Assembly (NCBI GenBank): GCA_963765545.1
Contig: CAVXWW010000007.1
Span: forward strand, 49,716-113,715
Origin: JARRPM01 sp963765545
GTDB taxonomy: Bacteria > Pseudomonadota > Gammaproteobacteria > Pseudomonadales > Halieaceae
Reading direction: 5' to 3'
DNA: 64,000 nt
Both the position numbers and the translations under genes were made by a program. The notes below the pieces were generated by a model, which had not been told where the DNA came from, ran no database searches, and worked only from the letters and a program-made list of their open reading frames with translations. This document shows, piece after piece, positions 50,281 through 59,490 of this stretch. The stretch's first letter is position 1. Each line of letters opens with the position of its first letter.

Positions 50281-52034
50281 GTGAGGCGAGAATTACCTGG
50301 ATAAGCGGTCCGGTGCTGCGAGCCACGACCGAAGATGTGTTCCATCTCAACGAGGCGGTGTTCGTCGGCGCCAACAGGCTGCTGGGAGAGATCATTCGCA
50401 TCGAGCAAAATGTCATCGTCGCCCAGGCCTATGAAGATACCAGTGGACTGCGACCCGGAGAGGTGGTGCTCGGCAATGGCATGCCCCTGTCAGTGAAACT
50501 GGGCCCTGCACTGCTGGGCAATATTTTCGACGGCCTGCTGCGGCCCCTCACCCGTGAGCTGGGCGACTATGTACTAACGGGTATGCAGGCAGCTCCGCCC
50601 CAGACCTTTGAATTTGCGCCTTCGATCGAGATCGGCGACGCTGCCCGGGCCGGCTCGAAACTCGGCACCGCAATCGGCACGGGGGGGCAAACACAGACGG
50701 TGCTGGTGCCGCCCCATATCAACGGCACTGTCACCGATATCGTGCAGGGCGGCAATTACCACGACGAAGAGACTGTCTGCACAATCAGGGATGACGGCGG
50801 CGCCGAGCACCTGCTGGCGATGAGCCAGCAATGGCCGATTCGCGAGCCCCGACCGGTGGCGCAGCGCCTGCCTACCTCGCGTCCCCTGTTTACCGGCCAG
50901 CGCATACTGGACAGTATTTTTCCGCTGGCCTGCGGCGGACGCGCGGCCATGCCGGGTGGTTTTGGTACGGGGAAAACCGTGCTGCAGGAAACCCTGTCCA
51001 AGTGGTGCGATGCCGACATCATCGTGTATGTCGGTTGTGGCGAGCGCGGCAATGAAATGGCGGGAGTTTTGCACGAACTGCCCGCACTTGAGGATCCGCG
51101 CACAGGCCGGCCGCTGATGGAGCGCACGCTGATCATAGCCAACACCTCTAATATGCCCGTGGCCGCGCGCGAGGCCAGCATATACACCGCTGTTACCGTG
51201 GCCGAGTACTTCCGGGACCAGGGCTTGCGGGTGTCGTTGATGGCCGACTCCACCAGTCGCTGGGCCGAAGCGCTGCGGGAGGTATCGGGAAGACTCGGCG
51301 AGATACCAGGTGAGGCGGGCTACCCGGCTTACCTGAGCAGCCGCCTGGCAGATTTTTACGAGCGCGCCGCCCATGTACGCACCCTGGGTGGCGAACCGGG
51401 CTCCCTGAGCATCATCGGGGCGGTGAGTCCGCCTTCGGCTGATTTTTCCGAGCCGGTAACCACTCATACCAAGCGGTATGTCCGGGTGTTCTGGGCTCTG
51501 GATTCGACTCGCGCCCAGGCGCGTTTTTATCCCGCTATTCACCCGCTGCAGTCCTACTCCGGTGACACAGGCGACCTGCTGGATTTCTGGCAGGAGCACA
51601 ACCACCCGCACTGGCAGGAGCAGCGGCGTCGCTTCCTGACCCTGCTGGAAGAGCAGACGCGGCTGGAGCGGATGGCGCGCATAGTCGGCAAGGATGCGCT
51701 ACCGCCCAGGCAGCAGCACATACTGTTGTGCGCCGAACTGATCAACGATGGCTTTCTGCGCCAGTCGGCCTATTCCGACATCGATCGCTACTGCTCACCG
51801 CAGAGGCAGGCCCGGATGATGCAACTGCTCACCCGTTTCATTGAATTGTCTGAGCAGGCAATCGAACAGAAAGTAGCTTTTGAACTGATCAGCACCCTGC
51901 CGGTATTACGCCGTCTTAGGCGCATGAATGAAGATATAGGTGAGCAGGATATGGAACAGTTTGAAGCCTTGCGTAACGATATGGAAAATGCATTTTCCGC
52001 ATTGAAAAAACAGGGGCCTGCCGATGCTGGTTGA
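50277..52034 (+). CDS. atpA: V/A-type ATPase catalytic subunit A
   Basis: A 585-residue catalytic subunit. The P-loop is GGFGTGKT at 227-234 (canonical GPFGSGKT with Pro and Ser replaced). The A-specific insert lies at about 100-195 with ILDSIFPLACGG following. The Walker B region is LRVSLMADSTSRWAEALRE, and GEIPGEAGYPAYLSSRLA is the conserved later motif (landmarks). It hydrolyses or makes ATP at the interface with subunit B. It overlaps the B gene by 11 bp. Confidence 0.96.
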   Translation: MSEARITWISGPVLRATTEDVFHLNEAVFVGANRLLGEIIRIEQNVIVAQAYEDTSGLRPGEVVLGNGMPLSVKLGPALLGNIFDGLLRPLTRELGDYVLTGMQAAPPQTFEFAPSIEIGDAARAGSKLGTAIGTGGQTQTVLVPPHINGTVTDIVQGGNYHDEETVCTIRDDGGAEHLLAMSQQWPIREPRPVAQRLPTSRPLFTGQRILDSIFPLACGGRAAMPGGFGTGKTVLQETLSKWCDADIIVYVGCGERGNEMAGVLHELPALEDPRTGRPLMERTLIIANTSNMPVAAREASIYTAVTVAEYFRDQGLRVSLMADSTSRWAEALREVSGRLGEIPGEAGYPAYLSSRLADFYERAAHVRTLGGEPGSLSIIGAVSPPSADFSEPVTTHTKRYVRVFWALDSTRAQARFYPAIHPLQSYSGDTGDLLDFWQEHNHPHWQEQRRRFLTLLEEQTRLERMARIVGKDALPPRQQHILLCAELINDGFLRQSAYSDIDRYCSPQRQARMMQLLTRFIELSEQAIEQKVAFELISTLPVLRRLRRMNEDIGEQDMEQFEALRNDMENAFSALKKQGPADAG

Positions 52035-53421
52035 TGTTCGCAGTAAGGGCACTGCAACACGGATAGAGGGGCCACTGCTGTTCCTGCGCCGTACTGTCAA
52101 TGCCGGGCTCAATGACGCGGTGGAAGTGATAGACGCGCAGGGACGCAAACGACTGGGGCGCATCGCGACGCTCGATGAAGACAGCATGATTATCGAGGTG
52201 CTGGAATCTACCAGCGGCCTGTCGCTGGCGGATACGACGGTGCGCTTTATGGGCGAGGCGCTGCATTTTGGCGTGGGCCCGGACCTGCTGGGACGCATAC
52301 TGGACGGCGTAGGCCGGCCCCTGGACGGCGGCCCCCCGGTCTCCTCCACCCGACACCTGCGCATCGATGGCCTGGCGATCAACCCGGCTGCCCGGGAGTA
52401 TCCCCGGGATTTCATCGAAACCGGTATCTCTTCTATAGACCTGATGAACAGCCTGGTGCGTGGCCAGAAACTGCCGATATTTTCAGGTAGCGGCCTGCCC
52501 CACGACCGCATTGCGACGGAAATCGCCCGTCACGCGAAATTACCGGGCGAGGAACAGGGCAGTTTCGCGGTAGTGTTTGTGGCGATCGGGGTCTCTTACG
52601 ATATCGCCGAACAGTTCCGCCGGGCCATGGAAAACAGCGGCGCGCTTGAACATACCGTGTTGTTCCTCAACCTGGCCTCCGACTCCAGTACCCAGCGCCT
52701 GCTGGCACCCCGCTACGCGCTCACGGCCGCAGAGTATCTCGCCTACAGCGAGGATCGCCATGTGCTGGTGATAATGACCGATATGACCAACTACTGCGAA
52801 GCCCTGCGCGAGGTGTCGGCGAGTCACGGTGAGATACCCAGTCGCAAGGGCTATCCCGGCTACATGTATTCCGACCTGGCCACACTCTTTGAGCGGGCGG
52901 GCTGCATCATGGGCAAGACAGGCACCCTGACCCAGCTGCCCATTCTGACCATGCCCTCGGATGACATCACCCACCCCATCCCGGACCTGACCGGCTACAT
53001 CACCGAGGGCCAGATTGTGCTCGACCGCGAGCTGGCCAGACGGGATGTATATCCACCGGTAAGGGTACTTCCCAGCTTGTCGCGGCTGATGAAAGACGGC
53101 ACCGGCAAGGGGTACACCCATGAAGATCACCCGGCGCTGGCCAACCAGCTTTATGCTGCCTACGCCCGGGCGATGCATGTACGGGTGCTGGCCAGCATCA
53201 TGGGCAGTGAGGGCTTGTCGGAACATGACCAGCTGTTCCTGGAATTTGGCGATCACTTCGAGCAGGAACTGTTACACCAGGACAGCGCGCGCAGCCTGGA
53301 ACAGAGTATGAAAATCGGTTGGCGCCTGTTGCAGCACATCCCGGTGCTGGAGCTGACGCGCCTCAGCGATGAGCAAATCAAGCGCCACATCAAGGATCGG
53401 GCAGAAGACAATGCTGGGTAA
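52024..53421 (+). CDS. atpB: V/A-type ATPase regulatory subunit B
   Basis: A 465-residue non-catalytic partner of subunit A. The P-loop is replaced by FSGSGLPHDRIATEIA, as in all B subunits. Other landmarks are TGISSIDLMNSLVRGQKLP, MTDMTNYCEALREVS, IPSRKGYPGYMYSDLA and LPSLSRLMKDG. Overlaps the D gene by 11 bp. Confidence 0.96.
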   Translation: MLVDVRSKGTATRIEGPLLFLRRTVNAGLNDAVEVIDAQGRKRLGRIATLDEDSMIIEVLESTSGLSLADTTVRFMGEALHFGVGPDLLGRILDGVGRPLDGGPPVSSTRHLRIDGLAINPAAREYPRDFIETGISSIDLMNSLVRGQKLPIFSGSGLPHDRIATEIARHAKLPGEEQGSFAVVFVAIGVSYDIAEQFRRAMENSGALEHTVLFLNLASDSSTQRLLAPRYALTAAEYLAYSEDRHVLVIMTDMTNYCEALREVSASHGEIPSRKGYPGYMYSDLATLFERAGCIMGKTGTLTQLPILTMPSDDITHPIPDLTGYITEGQIVLDRELARRDVYPPVRVLPSLSRLMKDGTGKGYTHEDHPALANQLYAAYARAMHVRVLASIMGSEGLSEHDQLFLEFGDHFEQELLHQDSARSLEQSMKIGWRLLQHIPVLELTRLSDEQIKRHIKDRAEDNAG

Positions 53422-54019
53422 TGACGAGGCGCCAACCCGCTCCGCCATCCTGCAGATGCGGGACGAACACGAGGTGATGCTTGAAGCTTATGACTTTCTC
53501 GATGAAAAACGGCTATTGCTGGCTGCCGAAATGCTGCGGCAGCTGGGCGAATATGAAGAGCTGCAGAAGCAATATGACGAGGTGCGTGAGCGGGCGGAAC
53601 ACATCATGGTGGCTACAGTACGTCGCCACGGTCTGCAGGGCGCGCAGGTTTACCCCGGGTGCTACCTGCAGGACGCCGAGCTGGACGCCACGGCCAGGAC
53701 TTTCATGGGTGTAAAGCTGCTGGATACGCAGCTGCTACTGCCCCCGGAGTGCGGCCCGGGTCTCATCTGCCAGCCATCACCGGAAGCGGAGCAATGCCGG
53801 CTCGAATTCCTGGAACTAACCCGGATCGGCGCCATACTGGCCGGCGTGTCAGGCAACCTGCACCGGCTACTCGCGGAGTACCGCAAGACCGAGCGGCGTG
53901 CCAGGGCAATGGAGAATGTGGTTATCCCCGAGATGACCACCAGGTTGCGCGACATGACTTCAAGGCTCGAGGAACTGGACCAGGAAGAAATTGTGCGAGT
54001 ACACATAGAGTACACATAA
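53411..54019 (+). CDS. atpD: V/A-type ATPase central-shaft subunit D
   Basis: A 202-residue subunit whose two long helices (about 12-70 and 135-195) form the rotating shaft, with the family-typical LLAEYRKTERRARAMENVVIP near 160 (start and end only) and LEELDQEEIVRV at the end. ATG 53411 overlaps the B gene. It is the last gene of the array; no strong terminator is visible in the 110 bp that follow. Confidence 0.93.
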   Translation: MLGNDEAPTRSAILQMRDEHEVMLEAYDFLDEKRLLLAAEMLRQLGEYEELQKQYDEVRERAEHIMVATVRRHGLQGAQVYPGCYLQDAELDATARTFMGVKLLDTQLLLPPECGPGLICQPSPEAEQCRLEFLELTRIGAILAGVSGNLHRLLAEYRKTERRARAMENVVIPEMTTRLRDMTSRLEELDQEEIVRVHIEYT

Positions 54020-54133
54020 CGATGTGAGTGCGATCCTGCAGCTCAATATCCCTGGTTTACGCCATCTTCACCGCTGTCCGTCAGCGGGCGAAGACATCAA
54101 AGGGCTCTGGTTGAACCCGTGTGGTCAAAAAAC

Positions 54134-55081
54134 TCATGCGGCCTCCAGATGATAATATCGCAGAAGACCGCCTAATCGTTCTCGACTATGAATTGTCGGG
54201 TCACTACTCCGATCCGAGTTTGCGGCAGGGCTGGGAAACAACAGTACGTTTCCCCTGCCTTGATGATTCCGTTCCGCATTGTAATGAGCCAAATATTGCC
54301 GCAAGGTGTGACGTAGCGACGACTCTCCGAAGAGTATCAGCTTTCGCCAGATTCGATAATATCCCGAAATGATCGACAATACCTGGTATCACGATCATGG
54401 ATGAGATACCTGCAATTACCGAGGAAGCCCCACTCGTCCATCGTTACATTTCTAGCAATCTGCGTCATCCAGGCTTCATTCGGATGCGGTGTCATTCCTG
54501 CGATCTCAACCTTGCGGCTATCGAGATGGATAAAGAACAGGACATAATAAGTGACCAACCAACCCACGCAGCGTCAGTAGCTCTACCGAGAAAAAGTCGG
54601 TGCCCGCCAGAACAGACATATGCGCGCGGATGAAGTCTGCCCAGGTAGTCGTGCGCTCCCGTTTCGGAGCAGCTGGGATACCGTGGCGCTGGAGAATATT
54701 GCCAACCGTTTGATCGGAAAGCGTGTAACCGAGATTTGCCATAGCGCCCACTATCCGGTCATAACCCCAGCCCGAATTCTCTCTGGCCATGCGCACGACC
54801 AGCGCCTCAATTTCACCGTCAATTCTGGGGCGGCCCGGATAGCGGCGCGATTTGGAACCGTCAAACTTACGTGCTACAAGTTTCCGGTACCAACCCAGGA
54901 TGGTATCGGGTCTCGCGGCCTGGGCGACATCTTCGAGCGCTTTTCGGCCGAGACGATAACCAATTTCGGCCAATGTGGCCTTCTCGGCATCGGTGAGAAG
55001 TAATCGGCCCTTGATTTGGGCTTTGAGTATCCGATTCTCAGCTGCGAGATACTCATTACGCAGAAGGAGTTCTTGGTCCAC
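54134..55081 (-). pseudogene. Integrase-core transposase, frameshifted and deleted
   Basis: From ATG 55081 the minus strand encodes DQELLLRNEYLAAENRILKAQ, then LTDAEKATLAEIGYRLGRKAL, GRPRIDGEIEALVVRMARENSGWGYDRIVG and TTTWADFIRAHMSVLAGTDFF with the first catalytic Asp (landmarks). A frameshift near 54560 moves to GWLVTYYVLFFIHLDSRKV and YLIHDRDTRYC, the second Asp. A deletion then removes the catalytic Glu region and joins to LILFGESSLRHTL and ERNHQGRGNVLLFPSP. Inactive. Confidence 0.85.
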
Positions 55082-55244
55082 AGTCCCTGTGATTTAGGCC
55101 AATAGGCGCGCCCGGTCCATTAGATATCCATCCCGACCCGGAATTAATCAACAAATTGTAAGCCTAATTTGAGATAGTTCAAAATGGCTTTGCGGCAGGT
55201 GTGTTGACGGCCAAGGCATTGATATCTCTAAACAGATTAGTTTT

Positions 55245-55690
55245 TTGACCACACGAGATGCGACCGGGATGGCGCAGTTTGTGTCGGAGCGATTGGGGGT
55301 TTCTGAGCGTTTGGTCCCAAAATGGTCCCAAACCGCATCAGACATTGACATTAATATTTTAAAATCAATGGGTTATATGGCGGAGAGTGAGGGATTGGAG
55401 CACACACGAATATTGTGTACTGCACGAACACTCGGATTAGTCTCGGAGTTCCGGTCGAGGGATGGATCACAACACGCTAAGGCGTGTTGCGACCCCTTCG
55501 GGCTTCGTCGCCGTTGGCGCCTCGTCTCAAACTCTCCCGTGGGGAGAGTTTGTCGAACCCTGAGCCATTCATTTTTCCGCCTCACCATGCCCCCAAATGC
55601 CTTGTAAATCAGAGCGTTAAAAAATGGGCCTGGCATGGGAGGGCATCAGAAGGCGTGAGGATGGTCCCATGGTGGTCCCATATTTATCTA
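55245..55690. repeat. Island-junction module, copy 1 (tRNA-Ser pieces and phased repeats)
   Basis: This block parallels 60320-60800. In order it has a TGGTCCCA pair at 55312-55330, a degenerate tRNA-Ser 3' end (TGGCGGAGAGTGAGGGATT) at 55378-55396 followed by about 70 shared bases (GGAGCACACACGAATATTG onward), a GC-rich segment, a GAACCCTGAGCCAT...GCCTTGTAAATCAGAG segment, and a second TGGTCCCA pair at 55662-55680. It contains no gene and ends at the HigA stop side. It looks like a decayed recombination site. Confidence 0.7.
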
Positions 55691-55715
55691 GACTCTCGCC
55701 ATGGACAGCAGTTCG

Positions 55716-56072
55716 CTAGGCCGTCGCTGTCTTCGCCGCTGCCTTGCGCCTGGCTTTCGACTTGCCGCCTTTTACAGCAACCAGGCCTTCAGCAGTCACC
55801 TGCTTGGTCGGTGTCCATTGCTCCAACTCGGCCTGATATCTTGCCAGTGTGTGATTGGCTTGCATCGCCATCCAACTCTCCGCCGAGCGCCCCAGCACCT
55901 TGCTCACCTTCACCGCCAGGGCCGGCGACAAGTCGATCTTTTCATGAACCAGACGGCTCAAGGTGGACTCTGACACTTCCAGCGCACCCGCCAATTCGGT
56001 GGCCGTGAGGCCCAGCTCATCTATATAGTTACGCTTGATGAAACCGCCTGGGTGTACTGTAATTTTAGCCAT
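55716..56072 (-). CDS. higA: HigA antitoxin (module 2, different from modules 1 and 3)
   Basis: A 118-residue antitoxin: HPGGFIKRNYIDELGLTATELAGALEVSESTLSRLVHEK contains the helix-turn-helix (landmark), followed by LSPALAVKVSKVLGRSAESWMAMQA and a basic, Ala/Lys-rich tail. It is related to, but clearly diverged from, the near-identical modules 1 and 3. Its ATG overlaps the HigB stop. Confidence 0.92.
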   Translation of the reverse strand: MAKITVHPGGFIKRNYIDELGLTATELAGALEVSESTLSRLVHEKIDLSPALAVKVSKVLGRSAESWMAMQANHTLARYQAELEQWTPTKQVTAEGLVAVKGGKSKARRKAAAKTATA

Positions 56073-56356
56073 CAGTGATAATCCTCATAATCCACGACAA
56101 ACGCATCGCCGTTCTTAAACTCGAAGGTCATTCGCCAGTTGCCGCTGACCCAGATAGCATGCCGCCCTTTATCCTTTCCCTTCAAGGGGTGCAGGCGCCA
56201 CCCCGGCAGATCCATATCCGCAATGTCCTTAGCGGAGTCCAAGGCGGCCAACTGGTCGCGTAACTTGTCCTCATGGTCGGAATTGATGCCCCGGGTATCG
56301 TTGCCACCGCTGTTGAAGAATTTCTTCAGCCCTTTGTGCCTGATGCTCTTGATCAA
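56072..56356 (-). CDS. higB: HigB toxin (module 2)
   Basis: A 94-residue RelE-superfamily toxin with the standard layout: IKSIRHKGLKKFFNSGG, LRDQLAALDSAKDIADMDLPGWRLHPL and GRHAIWVSGNWRMTFEF (landmarks), ending DYEDYH. The start is TTG at 56356, with AAGGA about nine bases upstream. The 338 bp before it (56357-56694) show no recognisable gene. Confidence 0.92.
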   Translation of the reverse strand: MIKSIRHKGLKKFFNSGGNDTRGINSDHEDKLRDQLAALDSAKDIADMDLPGWRLHPLKGKDKGRHAIWVSGNWRMTFEFKNGDAFVVDYEDYH

Positions 56357-56694
56357 TTCCCAGTTTTCCTTCTGAGTACACGAGTAGTGTATAGAAATAT
56401 TGCATATTGCGCAAGATGCAAGAATGTGCCCGATTGTTCGAATTTGTACATCTGTTGTTGAATGGCACTAAATGTTGATCCGGTGGGCGCAAATAATTGT
56501 ATGCTGTGATGACCCACATGAAGAACATCAAAAGCCAGCCGACTCTGGGATTTGAGAGAGTAAAGGCGGGTCGATATTTAGTGTAATCCGTGGGTCTATC
56601 TGTCATGAAAATCAACAGTCAAGTTCTCAGAACGCAAGAGGCCAGGTGGCGAAAGACGACCCATTGCTTGACCTCTCTCAAGGTGTAAGAGCCT

Positions 56695-57318
56695 TTATTC
56701 AGTCGCTTCAATGTGAGTAAGGTCTATGGTTTCAAGTAAGGTATCCTGGGACGCTGCCAGCTCACTGTCATCGAGAAAAGCAGTTGCTTGCAAGGGAAGG
56801 AATTGCAGCGTAGTTATGCCCACACATGCGAATGTCGCTGTCAGATACGGAATGAGAAAATCTGGCTGGTTCGCACCATCACCTGTGAAAACGCCTCCTG
56901 AAGCGATGCCGATGTAAACGGGCCGGTCTTGCAGCAAGCCAAATTTCTCCCCCGTGTCCGATGCCCCAATAGTGCGCCCCATTCGTACGACCTGATCGAT
57001 CCAGGATTTAAAAACGGATGGGACTGTGAAATTGTTCATTGGTGTGCCGATGACAAGAACATCTGCTGCCTCGATTTCCTGGATTAATTGTTCCGACAGC
57101 GCCACGGCTTCATTGAACTGTTTCTCCGCCATAGCACCAGGTGCCGAGAGGGACGTGGCATAGTCAGACTCGGTATGCGGAATCGGATCGTGACCAAGAT
57201 CGCGGCGCGTGACGTTTGCGTCAGGATTAGTGGCGAGAAGCTTGGAAATTATTGCCGCCGATACCTTGCGGCTATGTGAAGCTGCTCTAGGGCTGCAGTC
57301 TATATGCAGGATTTTCAT
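56695..57318 (-). CDS. azoR: FMN-dependent NADH-azoreductase
   Basis: A 207-residue flavodoxin-fold quinone/azo reductase: KILHIDCSPRAASHSRKVS binds the FMN phosphate, GTPMNNFTVPSVFKSWIDQVVR follows near 95-117 (landmark), and IASGGVFTGDG near 148 completes the FMN site. It reduces quinones or azo compounds by two electrons from NADH and protects against electrophiles. ATG 57318 has a GAGGAAG site; the longer frame to 57336 is less likely. A palindromic operator candidate is 25 bp upstream. Confidence 0.9.
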   Translation of the reverse strand: MKILHIDCSPRAASHSRKVSAAIISKLLATNPDANVTRRDLGHDPIPHTESDYATSLSAPGAMAEKQFNEAVALSEQLIQEIEAADVLVIGTPMNNFTVPSVFKSWIDQVVRMGRTIGASDTGEKFGLLQDRPVYIGIASGGVFTGDGANQPDFLIPYLTATFACVGITTLQFLPLQATAFLDDSELAASQDTLLETIDLTHIEATE

Positions 57319-57342
57319 ACATTCTTCCTCACACATTATTTT

Positions 57343-57357
57343 ACTATCGGTGATAGT
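57343..57357. promoter_or_regulatory. Perfect palindrome upstream of azoR (operator candidate)
   Basis: ACTATC-GGT-GATAGT has six-base perfect arms. On the minus strand it is followed by TAAAAT, a plausible -10, so a repressor bound here would block azoR transcription. The Rrf2-type regulator at 59487 is the nearest candidate, but MarR or LysR binding cannot be excluded. Confidence 0.45.
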
Positions 57358-57435
57358 CTAAGGGTTTTCGGGTTGGCCCGTGATTGTCCGCTTTGGGTTG
57401 CGAATTCAACCAGTCACTGCAAAGCCAATGTTTTT

Positions 57436-58254
57436 CTATTGCGTAAGGCAAGGTTTTGGCGGGTTTTCTGGTTCAGGTAGTGTCGCCAGGTTGTCGCTGT
57501 CGCCAACCGGTTCGAACCAGTCATCGCTCCATATACAGTACCAGTGGTTACTGGGGATAACCGCCATTTCGAACCCTTGCTCTCGTTTCTGAAGCACGGG
57601 AACAAACCACAAGCGCGCCCACCCTTCGATTTCTCGCGCATGACGCAACGGCCCGGCATCCAGCGGTTCCAGCCCAAGTTTCGCAACAATTCCCGCAACA
57701 ACCTCTTTAGCTTTACGATCATCAGCGGCAATAAAGGTTGCTACCCGTCCACCCAGAGTCGACGGATCGTCTATCACATTTGAGCCAGCCAACAAGGTCT
57801 TTACCACTCTCGCGCCTGGATTCCAGCCCTGGATCATTTCGGCACTGGAAGTGTCGACCATACTTTCCAGATAGCCGTCCTTGCCCTGTCGGCTCGGAGT
57901 CGACACGTCTATCACTATCTTGCCATCCAGGTTTCCAAGATTCTGGGCAACCTGCTCCATTGCTGGCCACGGCACAACGAGAAACACTATTTCGGCCTCC
58001 TGCGCTGCTTGCTTCTGCGTTGTTGCGCTAGAATCGGCTCCTGTCCGGCTTACCAATGCTTGAACAGATTCGCGTGCCGGATCGCGACTACCGTATATCA
58101 CCCGATAATCCATCTCCGCGAGCTTGGGGCCAATCGAATCCCCCATATCACCTGTGCCGATGATGGCTACAGTAGGTTTTGGATCTTCTGCGCACAAATC
58201 AATGGGCGTTGCAGCCAATGTTAAGCAGAATAGGAAAGATGCATATTTGATCAT
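57436..58254 (-). CDS. Exported NADP/F420-dependent reductase-like protein
   Basis: A 272-residue protein of the F420H2:NADP oxidoreductase-like / NAD(P)-binding family. After an N-terminal signal peptide (1-22, ending DLCAED) comes the Rossmann motif VAIIGTGDMGDSIGPKL, GSRDP, VFLVVPWPAM, IVIDVSTPSRQGKDGYLE and GWNPGARVVKTLLAGSNVI. Enzymes with this fold normally work in the cytoplasm with NADP, so a clear signal sequence is odd. It sits 27 bp after the flavoprotein gene and likely shares its transcript. Confidence 0.78.
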   Translation of the reverse strand: MIKYASFLFCLTLAATPIDLCAEDPKPTVAIIGTGDMGDSIGPKLAEMDYRVIYGSRDPARESVQALVSRTGADSSATTQKQAAQEAEIVFLVVPWPAMEQVAQNLGNLDGKIVIDVSTPSRQGKDGYLESMVDTSSAEMIQGWNPGARVVKTLLAGSNVIDDPSTLGGRVATFIAADDRKAKEVVAGIVAKLGLEPLDAGPLRHAREIEGWARLWFVPVLQKREQGFEMAVIPSNHWYCIWSDDWFEPVGDSDNLATLPEPENPPKPCLTQ

Positions 58255-58281
58255 TCTTCTACCTCGCTATTAGTTCAGTTA

Positions 58282-59490
58282 CTAGGGAACGATGACGTAA
58301 TCAGGATTTGCAACAGCGAAGACCGCATCACGGTCTGGTTCCGGCGGGTATATCCATTGAGTATTGATTGTTCGTTTAAGTTCTTTAGCTTCCTGCCCTT
58401 GCAAATGTACTTGCCGATCCCAACCTTCCGTATACACGGCCCCCGAAGGCCCGAGATCAAGACAGGTGACATACTTTGGCTGGCTGTAGGGGTGCATTGG
58501 TAGCCCAACTAGCTCAGCAGCGGCATTGTGGCCGGAGACGCGACCCAGGCTTAGAGCGTGTTGGCAGGACATCAATGCAAAGTGACCTTCATCGTCAGTG
58601 GCGACCATTGCCATGTCTCCAGTGACAAAAACATCTTTTTCTTCTTTAGCGCGCAGATACTGATCAGCGTGAACGCGGCCAAATCGATCATGTTCTCCCT
58701 TAATGTTTTCTGCCAGCGATTGGGCTCTTGGGCCGGCTGTCCAGACAACTGTATTGCTTTCGATATGTATTCCGGTCGTTGTTTCTACGCTGCTTGCGCC
58801 AATTGCTTTGACGTCGGTCAAAGTCATAACTTCTACATTGCAGTCTGCCAGTGCCTCCTCAATTAGCGGCCTGGGGCCTGGACCAAGATCTGGGCCGATT
58901 TCCGGTGCTCGCTCCACTAAGACTACTCTCGTGGCAGTGTCTTCGCCGAGTATGTCGCGAAGCCGTTGTGGCATTTCAAGTGCAGTCTCGATGCCAGTGA
59001 ACCCCCCTCCCACTACAACTACCGTATTGCGAGCAACCGTATCGGGTTTGTCACTTAAGGCCTTTAAGTGGTTGTCGAGGGCTATCGCATTGGAGAGCTG
59101 ATCGACATTGAAGCTGCATTCTTCCAGCCCTGGAATGTTTGGTAAAAATAGGGTGCTTCCCGTTGCCAGAATAAGCTTGTCGTATGGCAGTGTAGTACAC
59201 CCCCCATCACCCTTCCTGAGCTTTACATCATGGTTGGTCGTGTTTAGTGATTCGACGGTTCCGGATAAATGGTTTACACCTACTGCTGCAAGTAGTGGGC
59301 CAATATCTGGAGACATTTCGTCAAACGCCGTTTCATAAAAACGAGGACGAATATGCAGGTAGGGTGAGGGAGAGATAATCGCAATATCAACTTCATTTTC
59401 CTTTCCCGCAATTGAAACGGCTCTTGCAGCTGAAAGGGCCGACCACATACCCGCAAAGCCGGAACCTGCAATTAGTATTTTCTTTGTCAT
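58282..59490 (-). CDS. NAD(P)/FAD-dependent oxidoreductase, NDH-2-like
   Basis: A 402-residue flavoprotein: FAD motif KILIAGSGFAGMWSAL at the N-terminus, YDKLILATGS near 125, NAD motif VVVVGGGFTGIETALEM near 155, and DVFVTGDMAMV near 290. It should oxidise NAD(P)H with a quinone-like acceptor. It starts inside the stop of the Rrf2 gene (four-base overlap), so it is the first target of that regulator's operon. Confidence 0.85.
   Translation of the reverse strand: MTKKILIAGSGFAGMWSALSAARAVSIAGKENEVDIAIISPSPYLHIRPRFYETAFDEMSPDIGPLLAAVGVNHLSGTVESLNTTNHDVKLRKGDGGCTTLPYDKLILATGSTLFLPNIPGLEECSFNVDQLSNAIALDNHLKALSDKPDTVARNTVVVVGGGFTGIETALEMPQRLRDILGEDTATRVVLVERAPEIGPDLGPGPRPLIEEALADCNVEVMTLTDVKAIGASSVETTTGIHIESNTVVWTAGPRAQSLAENIKGEHDRFGRVHADQYLRAKEEKDVFVTGDMAMVATDDEGHFALMSCQHALSLGRVSGHNAAAELVGLPMHPYSQPKYVTCLDLGPSGAVYTEGWDRQVHLQGQEAKELKRTINTQWIYPPEPDRDAVFAVANPDYVIVP

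Noticed and set aside
53700..54130. Terminator directly after the V-ATPase D gene
   Set aside because: A short CGCTG-CAGCG stem near 54070 has no T-run, so a rho-independent terminator is not supported.
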